Source of the DNA: Gammaproteobacteria bacterium 42_54_T18
GTDB lineage: Bacteria > Pseudomonadota > Gammaproteobacteria > Pseudomonadales > Ketobacteraceae
DNA length: 52,645 nt
Assembly (NCBI GenBank): GCA_002163245.1
Contig: MAAL01000192.1
Coordinates: 1-52,645, forward strand
Direction of reading: 5' to 3'
Under the pieces are notes generated by a model. It was not told the origin of the DNA. It was given only the letters and a program-made list of their open reading frames with translations, and searched no databases. The stretch's first letter is position 1. Each line of letters opens with the position of its first letter. The position numbers were made by a program, and so were the translations under genes. Below are positions 43,553 to 50,802 of this stretch, one piece after another.

Positions 43553-43854
43553 TGAAATCATTTACTTTAACTCACAAAGCTAGAGCAGATATAAAATCAA
43601 TTTTTATATACACCCAGAAAAAATGGGGCAAAGAACAGCGTAAAATATATGCTAAGCAATTTGACGATACATTTCACATGCTTGCAGATAATCCTAATAG
43701 CGGCAAGGAATGTGACTATATAAAATTGGGATATAGAAAATTCCCTCAGTCTAGTCATATCATCTTTTACCGAACACTTAGCAACAATGAGATAGAAATA
43801 GTTCGTATTCTTCACAAGCGAATGGATGTACGAACTCAACTAACAACCTCATAA
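43552..43854 (+). CDS. parE: ParE-type toxin
   Basis: 100 residues of the RelE/ParE fold: FTLTHKARADIKSIFIYTQ, then QFDDTFHMLADNPNSGKEC, YRKFPQSSHIIFYR and IVRILHKRMDV, all matching ParE toxins of type II modules (gyrase or ribosome inhibition depending on the branch). The terminal HKRMDVRTQL is typical. Its 3' end abuts the attC at 43849. Confidence 0.9.
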   Translation: MKSFTLTHKARADIKSIFIYTQKKWGKEQRKIYAKQFDDTFHMLADNPNSGKECDYIKLGYRKFPQSSHIIFYRTLSNNEIEIVRILHKRMDVRTQLTTS

Positions 43855-43920
43855 CGCTTGCATGAGCGGCCGAAGGTCCGGCCGCGTCTTATTGCGGCTA
43901 ACTCCATGCACTTGTTAACT
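43849..43920 (-). other. attC site
   Basis: TCATAACGC at the left and CACTTGTTAACT at the right, 72 bp, inner perfect arms GCGGCC / GGCCGC. It overlaps the toxin genes at both ends. Confidence 0.85.
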
Positions 43921-44235
43921 TTCGGGCCCTGCACGTTCTTCTAGTAGGAATTTACGTAAAACCCGCTCACTTCGCATTACATAGATAATGATTATTTTGG
44001 ATTTTTCAGTTCGATAGAACACGCTGCACGGCCCGACTATAACTTCACGATATATTGAGTTTTTTGGTAGCTCTGGTGGTATTCGGCCTGATTTTGGTTG
44101 ATCTTTGAGTTGCTCGACTCGGTCGAAGACGGATTGAACGAGTTTCTGCGCAGCATTAAATTTATCCAACGCTATAAAATCGGCTATTTCATCTAGTTCG
44201 TTTAGGGCTGGTTCCGTCCAAACTATTTGAGCCAT
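43915..44235 (-). CDS. RelE/ParE-family toxin
   Basis: 106 residues. AQIVWTEPALNELDEIADFI, then FDRVEQLKDQPKSGRIPPEL, YREVIVGPCSVFYRTE, and a terminal VMRSERVLRKFL. It is the standard RelE/ParE fold. The antitoxin gene overlaps its start by 13 bp. Transcribed leftwards, back to back with parDE across one attC. Confidence 0.88.
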   Translation of the reverse strand: MAQIVWTEPALNELDEIADFIALDKFNAAQKLVQSVFDRVEQLKDQPKSGRIPPELPKNSIYREVIVGPCSVFYRTEKSKIIIIYVMRSERVLRKFLLEERAGPES

Positions 44236-44480
44236 TTACTCATGCGTTCCTTCGCTTGGGTATGTGAAATAATACGGCCTTCTGAAAAAGCGGCCTCTCC
44301 ACGAGCCAAGCCTTCTAGGAGATTCACGCGGTTTTGCATTAACTCAAAGTCTTCTACATCAACTAGATATGCTGAAGGCTTACCATGCTCAGTAATGAGC
44401 ACTGGCTCCTTAGATTCGTGTAAATCTGCGAGGATTCTCGTGGCCTGGCGCTTTAATGTAGTAACTAATTCAACCTTCAT
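44223..44480 (-). CDS. Phd/YefM-type antitoxin
   Basis: 85 residues. VELVTTLKRQATRILADL, then EPVLITEHGKPSAYLVDVEDFEL is the Phd/YefM fold. The C-terminal tail ISHTQAKERMSKWLK would contact the toxin. Preceded by the AGTGATA inverted repeat at 44483-44502. First gene of its module, before the RelE/ParE toxin. Confidence 0.88.
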   Translation of the reverse strand: MKVELVTTLKRQATRILADLHESKEPVLITEHGKPSAYLVDVEDFELMQNRVNLLEGLARGEAAFSEGRIISHTQAKERMSKWLK

Positions 44481-44482
44481 AA

Positions 44483-44502
44483 AGTGATACTATTCTATCA
44501 CT
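44483..44502. promoter_or_regulatory. Inverted repeat, antitoxin operator candidate
   Basis: AGTGATA - 6 nt - TATCACT immediately upstream of the antitoxin gene at 44223-44480; position fits autoregulation. Confidence 0.6.
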
Positions 44503-44525
44503 CTGAGAATTGCAATAGTTTAGAA

Positions 44526-44582
44526 AGTTAACGTTCACCGCAGAAGCGTGTTTTTACGACTCTCTGCCGGTGCTTGTTAGGT
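44526..44582 (-). other. attC site
   Basis: AGTTAACG at the left and CTTGTTAGGTGC at the right, 57 bp, with inner CACCGCAGAAGC/GCCGGTG pairing. Follows the DUF2314 gene. Confidence 0.85.
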
Positions 44583-44588
44583 GCATAC

Positions 44589-45107
44589 TTAGTAATTAAT
44601 TGATTCATAGCTAGAAACCCCAATATATTTATCGTATTCCAACTTCTCTTTTTCAGATTTCAATTTGTTTCTAGCAACTCGAATAGTAAATCCTCCTTTT
44701 ACTTTACCGTTGTCATTTACCATCCAATCAAAAACATCATCTGATTCAAACCCTAGTCTTTGACCAACCTGGTGCCATTTTTTGAGTTCTTTTGGTACTT
44801 CAAAAAAGACACCTGAAAGAATTTTTTCTTCTGGATGATAAGCAACATTACTGAGCCAGATATATAAAAATTGATCTTTTCCAAGCTCCTCGGAAAGATC
44901 TGGGTTTCTGAAACGTAACTTGGCCATATGCTCACCTTCACCACCAGCTTTAACTAAATCAATGAATTGATAAATAGTATTTGCGGTAAGTGCATATGCC
45001 TTTTTCATTTCTGTATCCTTTGAATCAAGAGCAATAAATTTTGGTTCAGTTGCATCCACATGTCCAAATCCGAAGATGCCTAAAAATAGTAACAGTAATA
45101 CTTTCAA
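44589..45107 (-). CDS. DUF2314-family exported protein
   Basis: 172 residues. Signal peptide MKVLLLLFLGIFGFGHVDA. DUF2314 features: MKKAYALTANTIYQFIDLV, AKLRFRN, YIWLSNVAYHPEEKILSG, and a C-terminal VFDWMVNDNGKVKGGFTIRV. The DWM...G-GGFT-R block is the strongest mark. Family function unknown; cargo of integrons in several bacteria. attC on both sides. Confidence 0.85.
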   Translation of the reverse strand: MKVLLLLFLGIFGFGHVDATEPKFIALDSKDTEMKKAYALTANTIYQFIDLVKAGGEGEHMAKLRFRNPDLSEELGKDQFLYIWLSNVAYHPEEKILSGVFFEVPKELKKWHQVGQRLGFESDDVFDWMVNDNGKVKGGFTIRVARNKLKSEKEKLEYDKYIGVSSYESINY

Positions 45108-45122
45108 TGAATTCCCCCTATC

Positions 45123-45182
45123 ACCTAACGTCTAACAGCTGATGCGCTGTATTTCGCGTCATTTAGGCTGTGCTTGTTATGT
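45123..45182 (-). other. attC site
   Basis: ACCTAACGTC at the left and CTTGTTATGT at the right, 60 bp, inner AGCTGATGCGCT. Follows the zinc-ribbon gene at 45177. Confidence 0.85.
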
Positions 45183-45599
45183 TTTAGTGGCATCAACTAA
45201 CTCCTGGTTGAACGCCTCAAGCTCTTGAATATAGAGATTGAGCGAGCCTTCACTGCAACTCATTAGTTGGTTCAGCCATTCAATATTCTTTTGTCCATCA
45301 AAGCTGCCTTCGCCAAAGCGTAGAAAACCAGAAATAGAAGCCTGAATAACAGGTAAGTAGTGGCTCAGTTTAATGATGGTTTCTCCGTCCTTTTTTGAAG
45401 GCACCCTTTTGTTTCTAAATTCGTTCCATCGTTCGAAATATAAGCACAGGCCTCTTTCTTTAAGAGAACTTAGTTCAGATGGCCTATATCCAGAATTTTC
45501 CTTCATGAAGCACTGCATACAAAGGCCATCACACTTTTCAAAAGTGCTAGGTAGCACGAGAGATTCACAAGTATTGCATTTTACTCTTTCAGATTTCAT
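45177..45599 (-). CDS. Cysteine-rich zinc-ribbon-like cassette protein
   Basis: 140 residues from the ATG at 45599; earlier in-frame codons translate attC sequence. CNTC near residue 8-11 and a second cluster KCDGLCMQC near 22-30 form a probable zinc-binding knuckle pair. The remaining helical part (LSHYLPVIQASISGFL, then MSCSEGSLNLYIQELEAF) has no family I can name. Likely cytoplasmic. Confidence 0.65.
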   Translation of the reverse strand: MKSERVKCNTCESLVLPSTFEKCDGLCMQCFMKENSGYRPSELSSLKERGLCLYFERWNEFRNKRVPSKKDGETIIKLSHYLPVIQASISGFLRFGEGSFDGQKNIEWLNQLMSCSEGSLNLYIQELEAFNQELVDATKT

Positions 45600-45617
45600 G
45601 CGCTCACTCAGAGATAA

Positions 45618-45701
45618 ACATAACGCCTTTAGTTGACACATTTTGATTGTTGTGACGAAGGAGCAACCAGTAAAATGTCGCTCAATCTAATCTTGTTAAG
45701 C
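45618..45701 (-). other. attC site
   Basis: ACATAACGCC at the left and CTTGTTAAGC at the right, 84 bp, with arms GACACATTTT / AAAATGTCGC. Follows the CbrC-like gene. Confidence 0.85.
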
Positions 45702-45704
45702 GGG

Positions 45705-46232
45705 CTACTCATAATCTGCTACAAACCTGTGCGTGTTACAATGGTTGCAGACAAATAGGTGAGCCCATAAAGGGCTATGCTCCCGACTAAGCTCCTTTAC
45801 CATCTCTTCGTAATTTAGCCCATTATCATTTAGTGTTTGTTGAATATCAAACTCCAACTCACTTTCCATAAATTTAAGCTCTGCCCAATTGGTACGACCT
45901 AACAGTTTACAAAAATCTTTACAATGTACAGGCCAAGGATCTCCTTGAGCCGAATAGTATCCCGGAGTCTTGCGTAACAATTCATCCAGTTTGGTTTCGT
46001 CGCCTACCTCTTCTAGCGCACCATCATCGACAAATTCACCATCAAATTTTGAGGCCGCCGAACCATTTTCTATACACCAGGGGCAAATATTCTCAATTTC
46101 TATATATGTATAAAATGGACCAACATAGCGCCATCCCTTTTTTTCGCCACAACATGAACAAGAACCAGAATGTTTTTCAAATACACCAGATTTTACTGGA
46201 TCATCATGGTATTTGAAATTTGGAAGAGTCAT
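45705..46232 (-). CDS. CbrC/UPF0167-family protein
   Basis: 175 residues. The hallmark start LPNFKYHDDPVKSGVF, then CSCCGEKKGWRYVGPFY (C25, C27, C28), ICPWCIENGSAA (C50, C53) and a Cys-containing C terminus CNHCNTHRF are all present. CbrC of E. coli is regulated by CreBC and has been linked to colicin E2 tolerance. The four-plus Cys pattern suggests zinc binding. Cassette with attC on both sides. Confidence 0.9.
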   Translation of the reverse strand: MTLPNFKYHDDPVKSGVFEKHSGSCSCCGEKKGWRYVGPFYTYIEIENICPWCIENGSAASKFDGEFVDDGALEEVGDETKLDELLRKTPGYYSAQGDPWPVHCKDFCKLLGRTNWAELKFMESELEFDIQQTLNDNGLNYEEMVKELSREHSPLWAHLFVCNHCNTHRFVADYE

Positions 46233-46245
46233 AGGGTTCCTATTC

Positions 46246-46311
46246 GCTTAACGTCTAGCACCAACTGTGGCGCGCCTTCTGCACCAACTTGTCTGAATGC
46301 GTTTGTTATGT
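46246..46311 (-). other. attC site
   Basis: GCTTAACGTC at the left and TTTGTTATGT at the right, 66 bp; arms GTGGCGCGCC / GCACC. It follows the broken small gene at 46324. Confidence 0.85.
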
Positions 46312-46323
46312 GCTTTACCCATT

Positions 46324-46619
46324 TCAAAGCTCGTTAACCTCAACGCCATTAAAGTTTTCTGACATGTAAGCAACCAGCAAACCGAAAACAGCCCATGACC
46401 TTTCGTGACCTGAATTATATAGAAACAGAATACCAGTTTTTTCTATGTAGATCGTAGCATCTAGCATAGTGTAGTGCTTTCGGAAGAAAATCGAAGTTCG
46501 ATCTCTTCTGATGATATAGGGTGAATAAATTCACTAAACGGGGAAGTAGCCTTTTCTATTAGCCTTTCCATACGCTCTCGATCGAACTCACTCGATGTTA
46601 CTGAATACTCTATTCCCAT
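46324..46619 (-). pseudogene. Small cassette gene split by a frameshift
   Basis: Two overlapping frames: MGIEYSVTSSEFDRERMERL through FSSESTTLC (46461-46619) and MLDATIYIEKTGILFLYNSG through FNGVEVNEL (46324-46467). They overlap by ATGCTAG and together give one continuous small protein (about 100 residues) with no family I recognise. Either one gene with a frameshift or two tiny coupled ORFs. The attC sites on both sides show that it is a single cassette. Confidence 0.55.
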
Positions 46620-46632
46620 GCTCCCTCACGAC

Positions 46633-46737
46633 ACATAACGCCTTGCTCATTTGCCGTAGGCTATTGGCGACTTTTGTGCAGATCCACCGCACAAAAGGTG
46701 ACAATGGCCAGAGGTTAAATGCAGCACCTGGTTATGC
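46633..46737 (-). other. attC site
   Basis: ACATAACGCC at the left and CTGGTTATGC at the right, 105 bp; inner arms GGCGACTTTTGTGC / GCACAAAAGGTGAC also occur in the attC at 43164-43266, pointing to a common origin. Confidence 0.85.
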
Positions 46738-47049
46738 GAGCTCTAGACTAAGGCCAACCTGAAAATCCGCCAAGTACGTTTTAAGCGGGCCAAGTATATT
46801 AATAATTTCTTGGTGAGGCATTTCGACACACTTTAGCAAAATATTGCTGTTACCTTCACCGAACTTTTCTTGCCATTCATCGCTAAAAATCTCATCTACA
46901 TAAGCTTGAACTTTACGTTTCAAGATATCTTGATGATGTTCACTTTCATTAAGGTATGACGATGCAACTATGACTAAGTCAACGCTCCCGTCCTCATTCT
47001 CCCCAATGACATCTATTGCATCAAAATTCTGTATCGGATCTTCATTCAT
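46732..47049 (-). CDS. DUF6572-family protein
   Basis: 105 residues. FDAIDVIGENEDGSVDLVIVA near the N terminus and HHQDILKRKVQAYVDEI afterwards match the DUF6572 pattern (IDxIG...G-V-L...D...H...L-x-x-K-x-x-x-Y). Acidic and soluble. Often found next to immunity-like genes and in integrons; no defined function. Confidence 0.75.
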   Translation of the reverse strand: MNEDPIQNFDAIDVIGENEDGSVDLVIVASSYLNESEHHQDILKRKVQAYVDEIFSDEWQEKFGEGNSNILLKCVEMPHQEIINILGPLKTYLADFQVGLSLELA

Positions 47050-47069
47050 ATTCTGATTCCATCAAGCGC

Positions 47070-47181
47070 GCATAACGCCTACATAAGGCGAAGGTAGTAC
47101 TGGGGGCGTTTTTTGCCATAGTGAAACGAAAGCGAAAAACGGCACCAGCACTACCTTTCGCGCTTGATGTTCTCGTTAAAA
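47070..47181 (-). other. attC site
   Basis: GCATAACGCC at the left and CTCGTTAAAA at the right, 112 bp, with long complementary arms GAAGGTAGTACTGG / CCAGCACTACCTTTC and GTTTTTTGCC / CGAAAAAC. Confidence 0.85.
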
Positions 47182-47217
47182 AACGAAACATCACATATTC
47201 TTTGTAGAGAATAAATT

Positions 47218-47251
47218 AAACGTGGATATCCCCTAGGGATTATCCACGTTT
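47218..47251. terminator. Strong hairpin at the 3' end of the membrane protein gene
   Basis: AAACGTGGATA and TATCCACGTTT pair around TCCCCTAGGGA. It overlaps the last codons of the 47240 gene and probably ends its transcript. No strong T-run, so confidence is moderate. Confidence 0.55.
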
Positions 47252-47851
47252 ACCATTAACCCCAGAAATGGGATCGCAGACCTTACCATCATCGAAAAAT
47301 ATCCTTAATGATTCCAAATGCCAAACAGAATTTGTTTGGACAGCCTCAACATGAGCCTCACCTTCTACCCTGTCACTCATCAGTATTATTGTCGCAGAAG
47401 CTTTTATTCGATCTTCATTTATTTCATATGTACTATCATAATTACGATAATCCTTTACTGGTAACTGAAACAGTTTATCACAATCCTGAGATTTTGATGC
47501 TTCATCCAATATAAGATCAACCAGTTTATCACTTTCAATTCTGACATCTAGTGTTGAGACAATGACCGTTCCAAACAGAACCATAAAGCCTATAAGGACT
47601 CCCCCTGTAATTGACCATTTCTTTTGCACAGCTCTAAACTGATCATAACTAGCCCATTCTTTATTTTCCCAAGCCCACTTATCTCCATTAAAGCCGAGGA
47701 CGAAAGGCATTATAAAATTAACACCAGGGATCAAAGTTAATAAGGCTAAAGGGACTCCATTACAAAGCCCCCAAATCCAGCTAAAAATAAACGCCCCCCA
47801 ATTCCATTTATATTCAATTTTTACGGGCTCATCACTAATAACATCACTCAC
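47240..47851 (-). CDS. Membrane protein with DUF2628-like N terminus and Coa1-like C terminus
   Basis: 203 residues. The first part WNWGAFIFSWIWGLCNG, then ALLTLIPGVNFIMPFVLG and FNGDKWAWENKEW resembles the DUF2628-type region often attached to zinc-ribbon proteins. A transmembrane helix follows (ITGGVLIGFMVLFGTVIV), then a periplasmic Coa1/Tim21-like part (IKASATIILMSDRVEGEAHV and NSVWHLESLRI). Cytochrome oxidase assembly factor annotation is common but not proven for such proteins. A hairpin terminates the gene. Confidence 0.7.
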   Translation of the reverse strand: MSDVISDEPVKIEYKWNWGAFIFSWIWGLCNGVPLALLTLIPGVNFIMPFVLGFNGDKWAWENKEWASYDQFRAVQKKWSITGGVLIGFMVLFGTVIVSTLDVRIESDKLVDLILDEASKSQDCDKLFQLPVKDYRNYDSTYEINEDRIKASATIILMSDRVEGEAHVEAVQTNSVWHLESLRIFFDDGKVCDPISGVNGKRG

Positions 47852-47943
47852 TTAACAATCTCATTTTTAAGTTTGTTAGTATCCATTTCATAGAATCTCC
47901 AATGATAGTCTGCAATTATCTATTCGAAAAAAATTGACGATAT

Positions 47944-48063
47944 TATTAACGCTCGACACAGCTGCTGGCAGCGCGGAGCCATGTTTGTGTTAATCTTTTA
48001 GCGACAGCGAGCAACACAAAATTGGTGTAGCGCTGGCTGTCAGCCTGATGTCACTTGTTATAA
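47944..48063 (-). other. attC site
   Basis: TATTAACGC at the left and CACTTGTTATAA at the right, 120 bp, one of the longest in the array. Inner arms GCTGCTGGCAGCGC / GCGCTGGCTGTCAGC. Confidence 0.85.
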
Positions 48064-48387
48064 GTTTCTTGGAACATACTTATAGTTCACTCGTTCATTC
48101 TCTGGAATAACATTCTCTATCATTTCCACTTCACACGCGCCATGTTCTTTAAAGGTAATGCGAGCTTGTCTCAACGTAATTCCGTGATTAGGTCCAGAAT
48201 CAACATCTAGCTCATCAACGTCCTGACCGTCGTCTTCCCAAAAACAGATCGGACAAATCAAATAATTTCCTCTCTCTGGCAAAGAAATATAGTCACAGCA
48301 AGGACATTGTTCTCTAGGTGTAGGATCTTCTGGCTCATACCATTCAGGATCTTTCTTACCGAAGAACCCCTTCAACTTCTCAAACAT
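48058..48387 (-). CDS. CPCC-family cysteine-rich protein
   Basis: 109 residues. The signature CPCCDYISLPERGNYLICPI-C (C28, C30, C31, C45, C48) followed by FWEDDGQD and a HGITLRQARITFKEHG segment defines the CPCC domain (PF14206). Zinc binding is expected. These proteins often occur near toxin-immunity loci. Cassette. Confidence 0.92.
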   Translation of the reverse strand: MFEKLKGFFGKKDPEWYEPEDPTPREQCPCCDYISLPERGNYLICPICFWEDDGQDVDELDVDSGPNHGITLRQARITFKEHGACEVEMIENVIPENERVNYKYVPRNL

Positions 48388-48394
48388 TAATTAC

Positions 48395-48490
48395 GCCTTA
48401 CGCCCAGCTCAACTGCGTAGCAAGCTGGCGGGCTTTTTGGAACAAAAAGCGTGACAGTTTGCGGAGTCAGATTGCAGCTGCTTGTTAGGC
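48395..48490 (-). other. attC site
   Basis: CGCCTTACGCCC at the left (one base off TAAC) and GCTTGTTAGGC at the right, 96 bp. Sequence almost identical to the attC at 50112-50226. Confidence 0.85.
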
Positions 48491-48497
48491 GCAACCA

Positions 48498-49232
48498 TCA
48501 AAGCGTACCTGCCTCGGGCCAGTTGCTCCAGTGTGTATTATCATTTTTTGTTTGATTAAATGGCTTTGGTGAATTATCCACTATCATTTTAGAAATTTGC
48601 TGAAATGATTCTGAAGAGCTAGGTAATTCGCCCCCTGAAATATCTGGATGATTCCATGTGTCTAGCTGCAATAGTAAGCCCATTTCAGGTGCAACACTAA
48701 CTCTCCGCTCTTCTTCTGTGCAAAGAACTAAATCTCTATGCTTCCCAGCCAGGAATCGACAAAATTCAAATGTAAGCGGAGCTTCTTCCTCCAGTTCTAT
48801 ACCGAATTCCTTGAAATCAGAAGATTCGGGAAATGGTATCTCATTTCCTCGTAATAAGCAGATGCCATTTTCATTTACGTATTCTTGGTCTTCTTCGTTT
48901 ACCCAATCACTATTGTCGATTGGATAGATAAACCTTGATTCATTATAAGGATTATTTTCTAAGTAACCTTTGTATGCATCTTCAGAAACATAGTTTGAGG
49001 AAGGATTCCGACCATGTAGCTTGCTTGAGAAAGTATATATTTGGATATCAGGATCACCAGACCTTGGTGAGAAACCAAAAACTTCAATAACGATTGCCCA
49101 GTCTCTTTCACTTCGGTAAACGGACATTCTGGTTGAAGCTAAATATACATAGCCGTTATCTAGAGCCGGAAAAGTAAATTCTTCTGCACAGGCATCCAAA
49201 ATTCCTAATATTTTTTCTGATGTCCAATCCAT
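48498..49232 (-). CDS. DUF7003-family protein
   Basis: 244 residues from the ATG at 49232 (a GTG seven codons earlier lacks a Shine-Dalgarno). The pattern MDWTSEKILGILDACAEEF, then TFPALDNGYVYLASTRMSVY, RDWAIVIEVFGFSPRSG and APEMGLLLQLDTWNHPD matches DUF7003. Soluble. Family members occur in immunity-type gene neighbourhoods; function unknown. Cassette between good attC sites. Confidence 0.75.
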   Translation of the reverse strand: MDWTSEKILGILDACAEEFTFPALDNGYVYLASTRMSVYRSERDWAIVIEVFGFSPRSGDPDIQIYTFSSKLHGRNPSSNYVSEDAYKGYLENNPYNESRFIYPIDNSDWVNEEDQEYVNENGICLLRGNEIPFPESSDFKEFGIELEEEAPLTFEFCRFLAGKHRDLVLCTEEERRVSVAPEMGLLLQLDTWNHPDISGGELPSSSESFQQISKMIVDNSPKPFNQTKNDNTHWSNWPEAGTL

Positions 49233-49257
49233 TCTCGATCTCTCTATCTGCACTGGC

Positions 49258-49324
49258 GCCTAACGTCTAGACCCACATGGCGATGCTTATTTTGCAGCGC
49301 TCTTTGTGTGGTCGCTTGTTAAAT
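49258..49324 (-). other. attC site
   Basis: GCCTAACGTC at the left and CGCTTGTTAAAT at the right, 67 bp. Follows the gene at 49319. Confidence 0.85.
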
Positions 49325-49642
49325 TTTCTTACCATCATAACCTTCGTGATAGATCTTCTCACCATCAGGTGTAATTAAAACACTATCATCATCACAATGA
49401 GTATGCGCGTAGTAGTGCTTCTTCGACCTATCGACTTCCAACCATTCATCAAGATCCTCGACAAGATCCAATTCTCCAGGAAGCGGTTCCGGAGTCATAA
49501 AGTATGGCTCAACACTTGACAAGTTTTTCCACCACACTTCTAGCTCTGTTTGAGTCATGTCAGGATACCAAAACCAATGTCGGTATCCGTATTCTTCTTC
49601 AAGAACAACAAGAAACGATCTATTTTCAGATTCAAGAACCAT
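49319..49642 (-). CDS. Hypothetical cassette protein (107 residues)
   Basis: Acidic soluble protein rich in Trp, Tyr and His: YGYRHWFWYPDMTQTELEVWW, then MTPEPLPGELDLVEDLDEW and HYYAHTHCDDDSVLITPDG. No family identified. Acidic composition is in keeping with an immunity-like role, but this is only a guess. attC sites on both sides. Confidence 0.6.
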   Translation of the reverse strand: MVLESENRSFLVVLEEEYGYRHWFWYPDMTQTELEVWWKNLSSVEPYFMTPEPLPGELDLVEDLDEWLEVDRSKKHYYAHTHCDDDSVLITPDGEKIYHEGYDGKKI

Positions 49643-49654
49643 AGATTTTCGTCA

Positions 49655-49751
49655 ATTTAACGCCCACCACATTTGCTTGCGGAAGTGGCGCTTAAATTGC
49701 TCCGCAATTTGAGTGACGCTTTTGCAAGTCCAATGCTGGTGCTGGTTAAAT
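49655..49751 (-). other. attC site
   Basis: ATTTAACGCCC at the left and GCTGGTTAAAT at the right, 97 bp; inner arms AAATTGC / GCAATTT plus GACGCTTTTGC. Confidence 0.85.
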
Positions 49752-49757
49752 TTATAC

Positions 49758-50105
49758 TTAATTGCACGCCATTACCTGCTTAGCAAGTTTATTGTTTGGA
49801 GCCTTGTTTAATACAATGCCTGCTAACTCTATTGCTCTTTTACTGTCACCCAAATCGCTATAAGCCTTAGCAAGTAAACTAGCTGGCTTTAGACTTGAGT
49901 TAAGCTCCATAGCAGCAGTAAGAGGCATGATTGAAGCTTTAATGTTACCAAGCTTCATTTCACACTCACCCCATAACTCTAATGTTTTGAAATGAGCCAA
50001 AGTCTTATTACTTAGTTTAAAGCACTCAATAGCTTTATCGAAGTCCCCCGCATCCATGAATGCTCGGCCTTCGTTGTATAGTGTATGTGACGATTCTTCA
50101 TTCAT
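49758..50105 (-). CDS. TPR-repeat protein
   Basis: 115 residues from the ATG at 50105; earlier in-frame codons are attC sequence. Three tetratricopeptide-like repeats: SHTLYNEGRAFMDAGDFDKAIECF, LAHFKTLELWGECEMKLGN, and PASLLAKAYSDLGDSKRAIEL. A cytoplasmic scaffold; the partner is unknown. Cassette. Confidence 0.85.
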   Translation of the reverse strand: MNEESSHTLYNEGRAFMDAGDFDKAIECFKLSNKTLAHFKTLELWGECEMKLGNIKASIMPLTAAMELNSSLKPASLLAKAYSDLGDSKRAIELAGIVLNKAPNNKLAKQVMACN

Positions 50106-50111
50106 AATGGA

Positions 50112-50226
50112 ATTTAACGCCCAGCTCAACTGCGTAGCGAACTGGCGGTTTTTGTGCGGTTTTTGCACAAAAAGTGTCAGTTTGCGGAGTCAGATTGCGG
50201 AGTCAGATTGCAGCTGCTTGTTAGCT
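50112..50226 (-). other. attC site with internal 13-bp duplication
   Basis: ATTTAACGCCC at the left and GCTTGTTAGCT at the right, 115 bp. GCGGAGTCAGATT occurs twice in tandem (50184-50196, 50197-50209). It is nearly the same sequence as the attC at 48395-48490, which has one copy. Confidence 0.9.
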
Positions 50227-50711
50227 GTGATGCCGAAATCAGCTTGCAATTTTTCAAGTTCAGACCACTCTTTGTCTTTGTAGAAATTTATCTCTATTGG
50301 ATATGCAGGATGACTATCAAGTGCACCGTTAAAATTATTCATGAACTCTTCACGATCAGCAATATAAAAAACGAACTCTTTTAGATTATTTCCAGTAGCT
50401 GAATACACATCGAAAAATAAACTTCCTCTTCCCTTAATATTTTCCAGACCATCCTCAAGATTTATCATTGATTCGTTGATTTCTTTAAGTGGCATTCCAT
50501 TATTGCTATCCCCATCGTATTTCCATGAGACAACTGCTAGCCACGGTATCCTGTGACGAGTGACTTCATCAGGAAATTCATTCATGAACTTATAAACAAC
50601 AGGTCTCTCTTGTACATGGGCATTGCCTACACTCCATGTTTTTTCAGTCCATGCCATCGCTGCTTCTCCAAAAACTAACAGTGATATAAATATTAACGCG
50701 ATCTTTCTCAT
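50190..50711 (-). CDS. DUF695-like exported protein
   Basis: 173 residues. Signal peptide MRKIALIFISLLVFGEAAMA. The body has W-x-V-G...NAHVQERPVVYKFMNEFPD, then NESMINLEDGLENIKGRGS, and a C-terminal KEFVFYIADREEF, which fits the DUF695 pattern (a conserved R-E-F-x-F-Y-V segment). Likely periplasmic. Its last residues read into attC sequence. Cassette. Confidence 0.7.
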   Translation of the reverse strand: MRKIALIFISLLVFGEAAMAWTEKTWSVGNAHVQERPVVYKFMNEFPDEVTRHRIPWLAVVSWKYDGDSNNGMPLKEINESMINLEDGLENIKGRGSLFFDVYSATGNNLKEFVFYIADREEFMNNFNGALDSHPAYPIEINFYKDKEWSELEKLQADFGITANKQLQSDSAI

Positions 50712-50713
50712 AC

Positions 50714-50802
50714 AGCTAACGCTGCAAATCAGCGGAGAAAGTGAGCTTTGGCGTTTTTCAGCCCAAGCTCACTTTTTTCCGACTGAATTTGCCTTGTTAT
50801 GT
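50714..50802 (-). other. attC site of the first cassette
   Basis: AGCTAACGC at the left and CCTTGTTATGT at the right, 89 bp; inner arms AGTGAGCTTTGGCG / CCCAAGCTCACTT. It belongs to the attI-proximal cassette. Confidence 0.85.

Noticed and set aside
42996-43561. Overlapping minus-strand ORFs across vapC, attC and parD
   Set aside because: They cross recognised genes and an attC site and have no family pattern.
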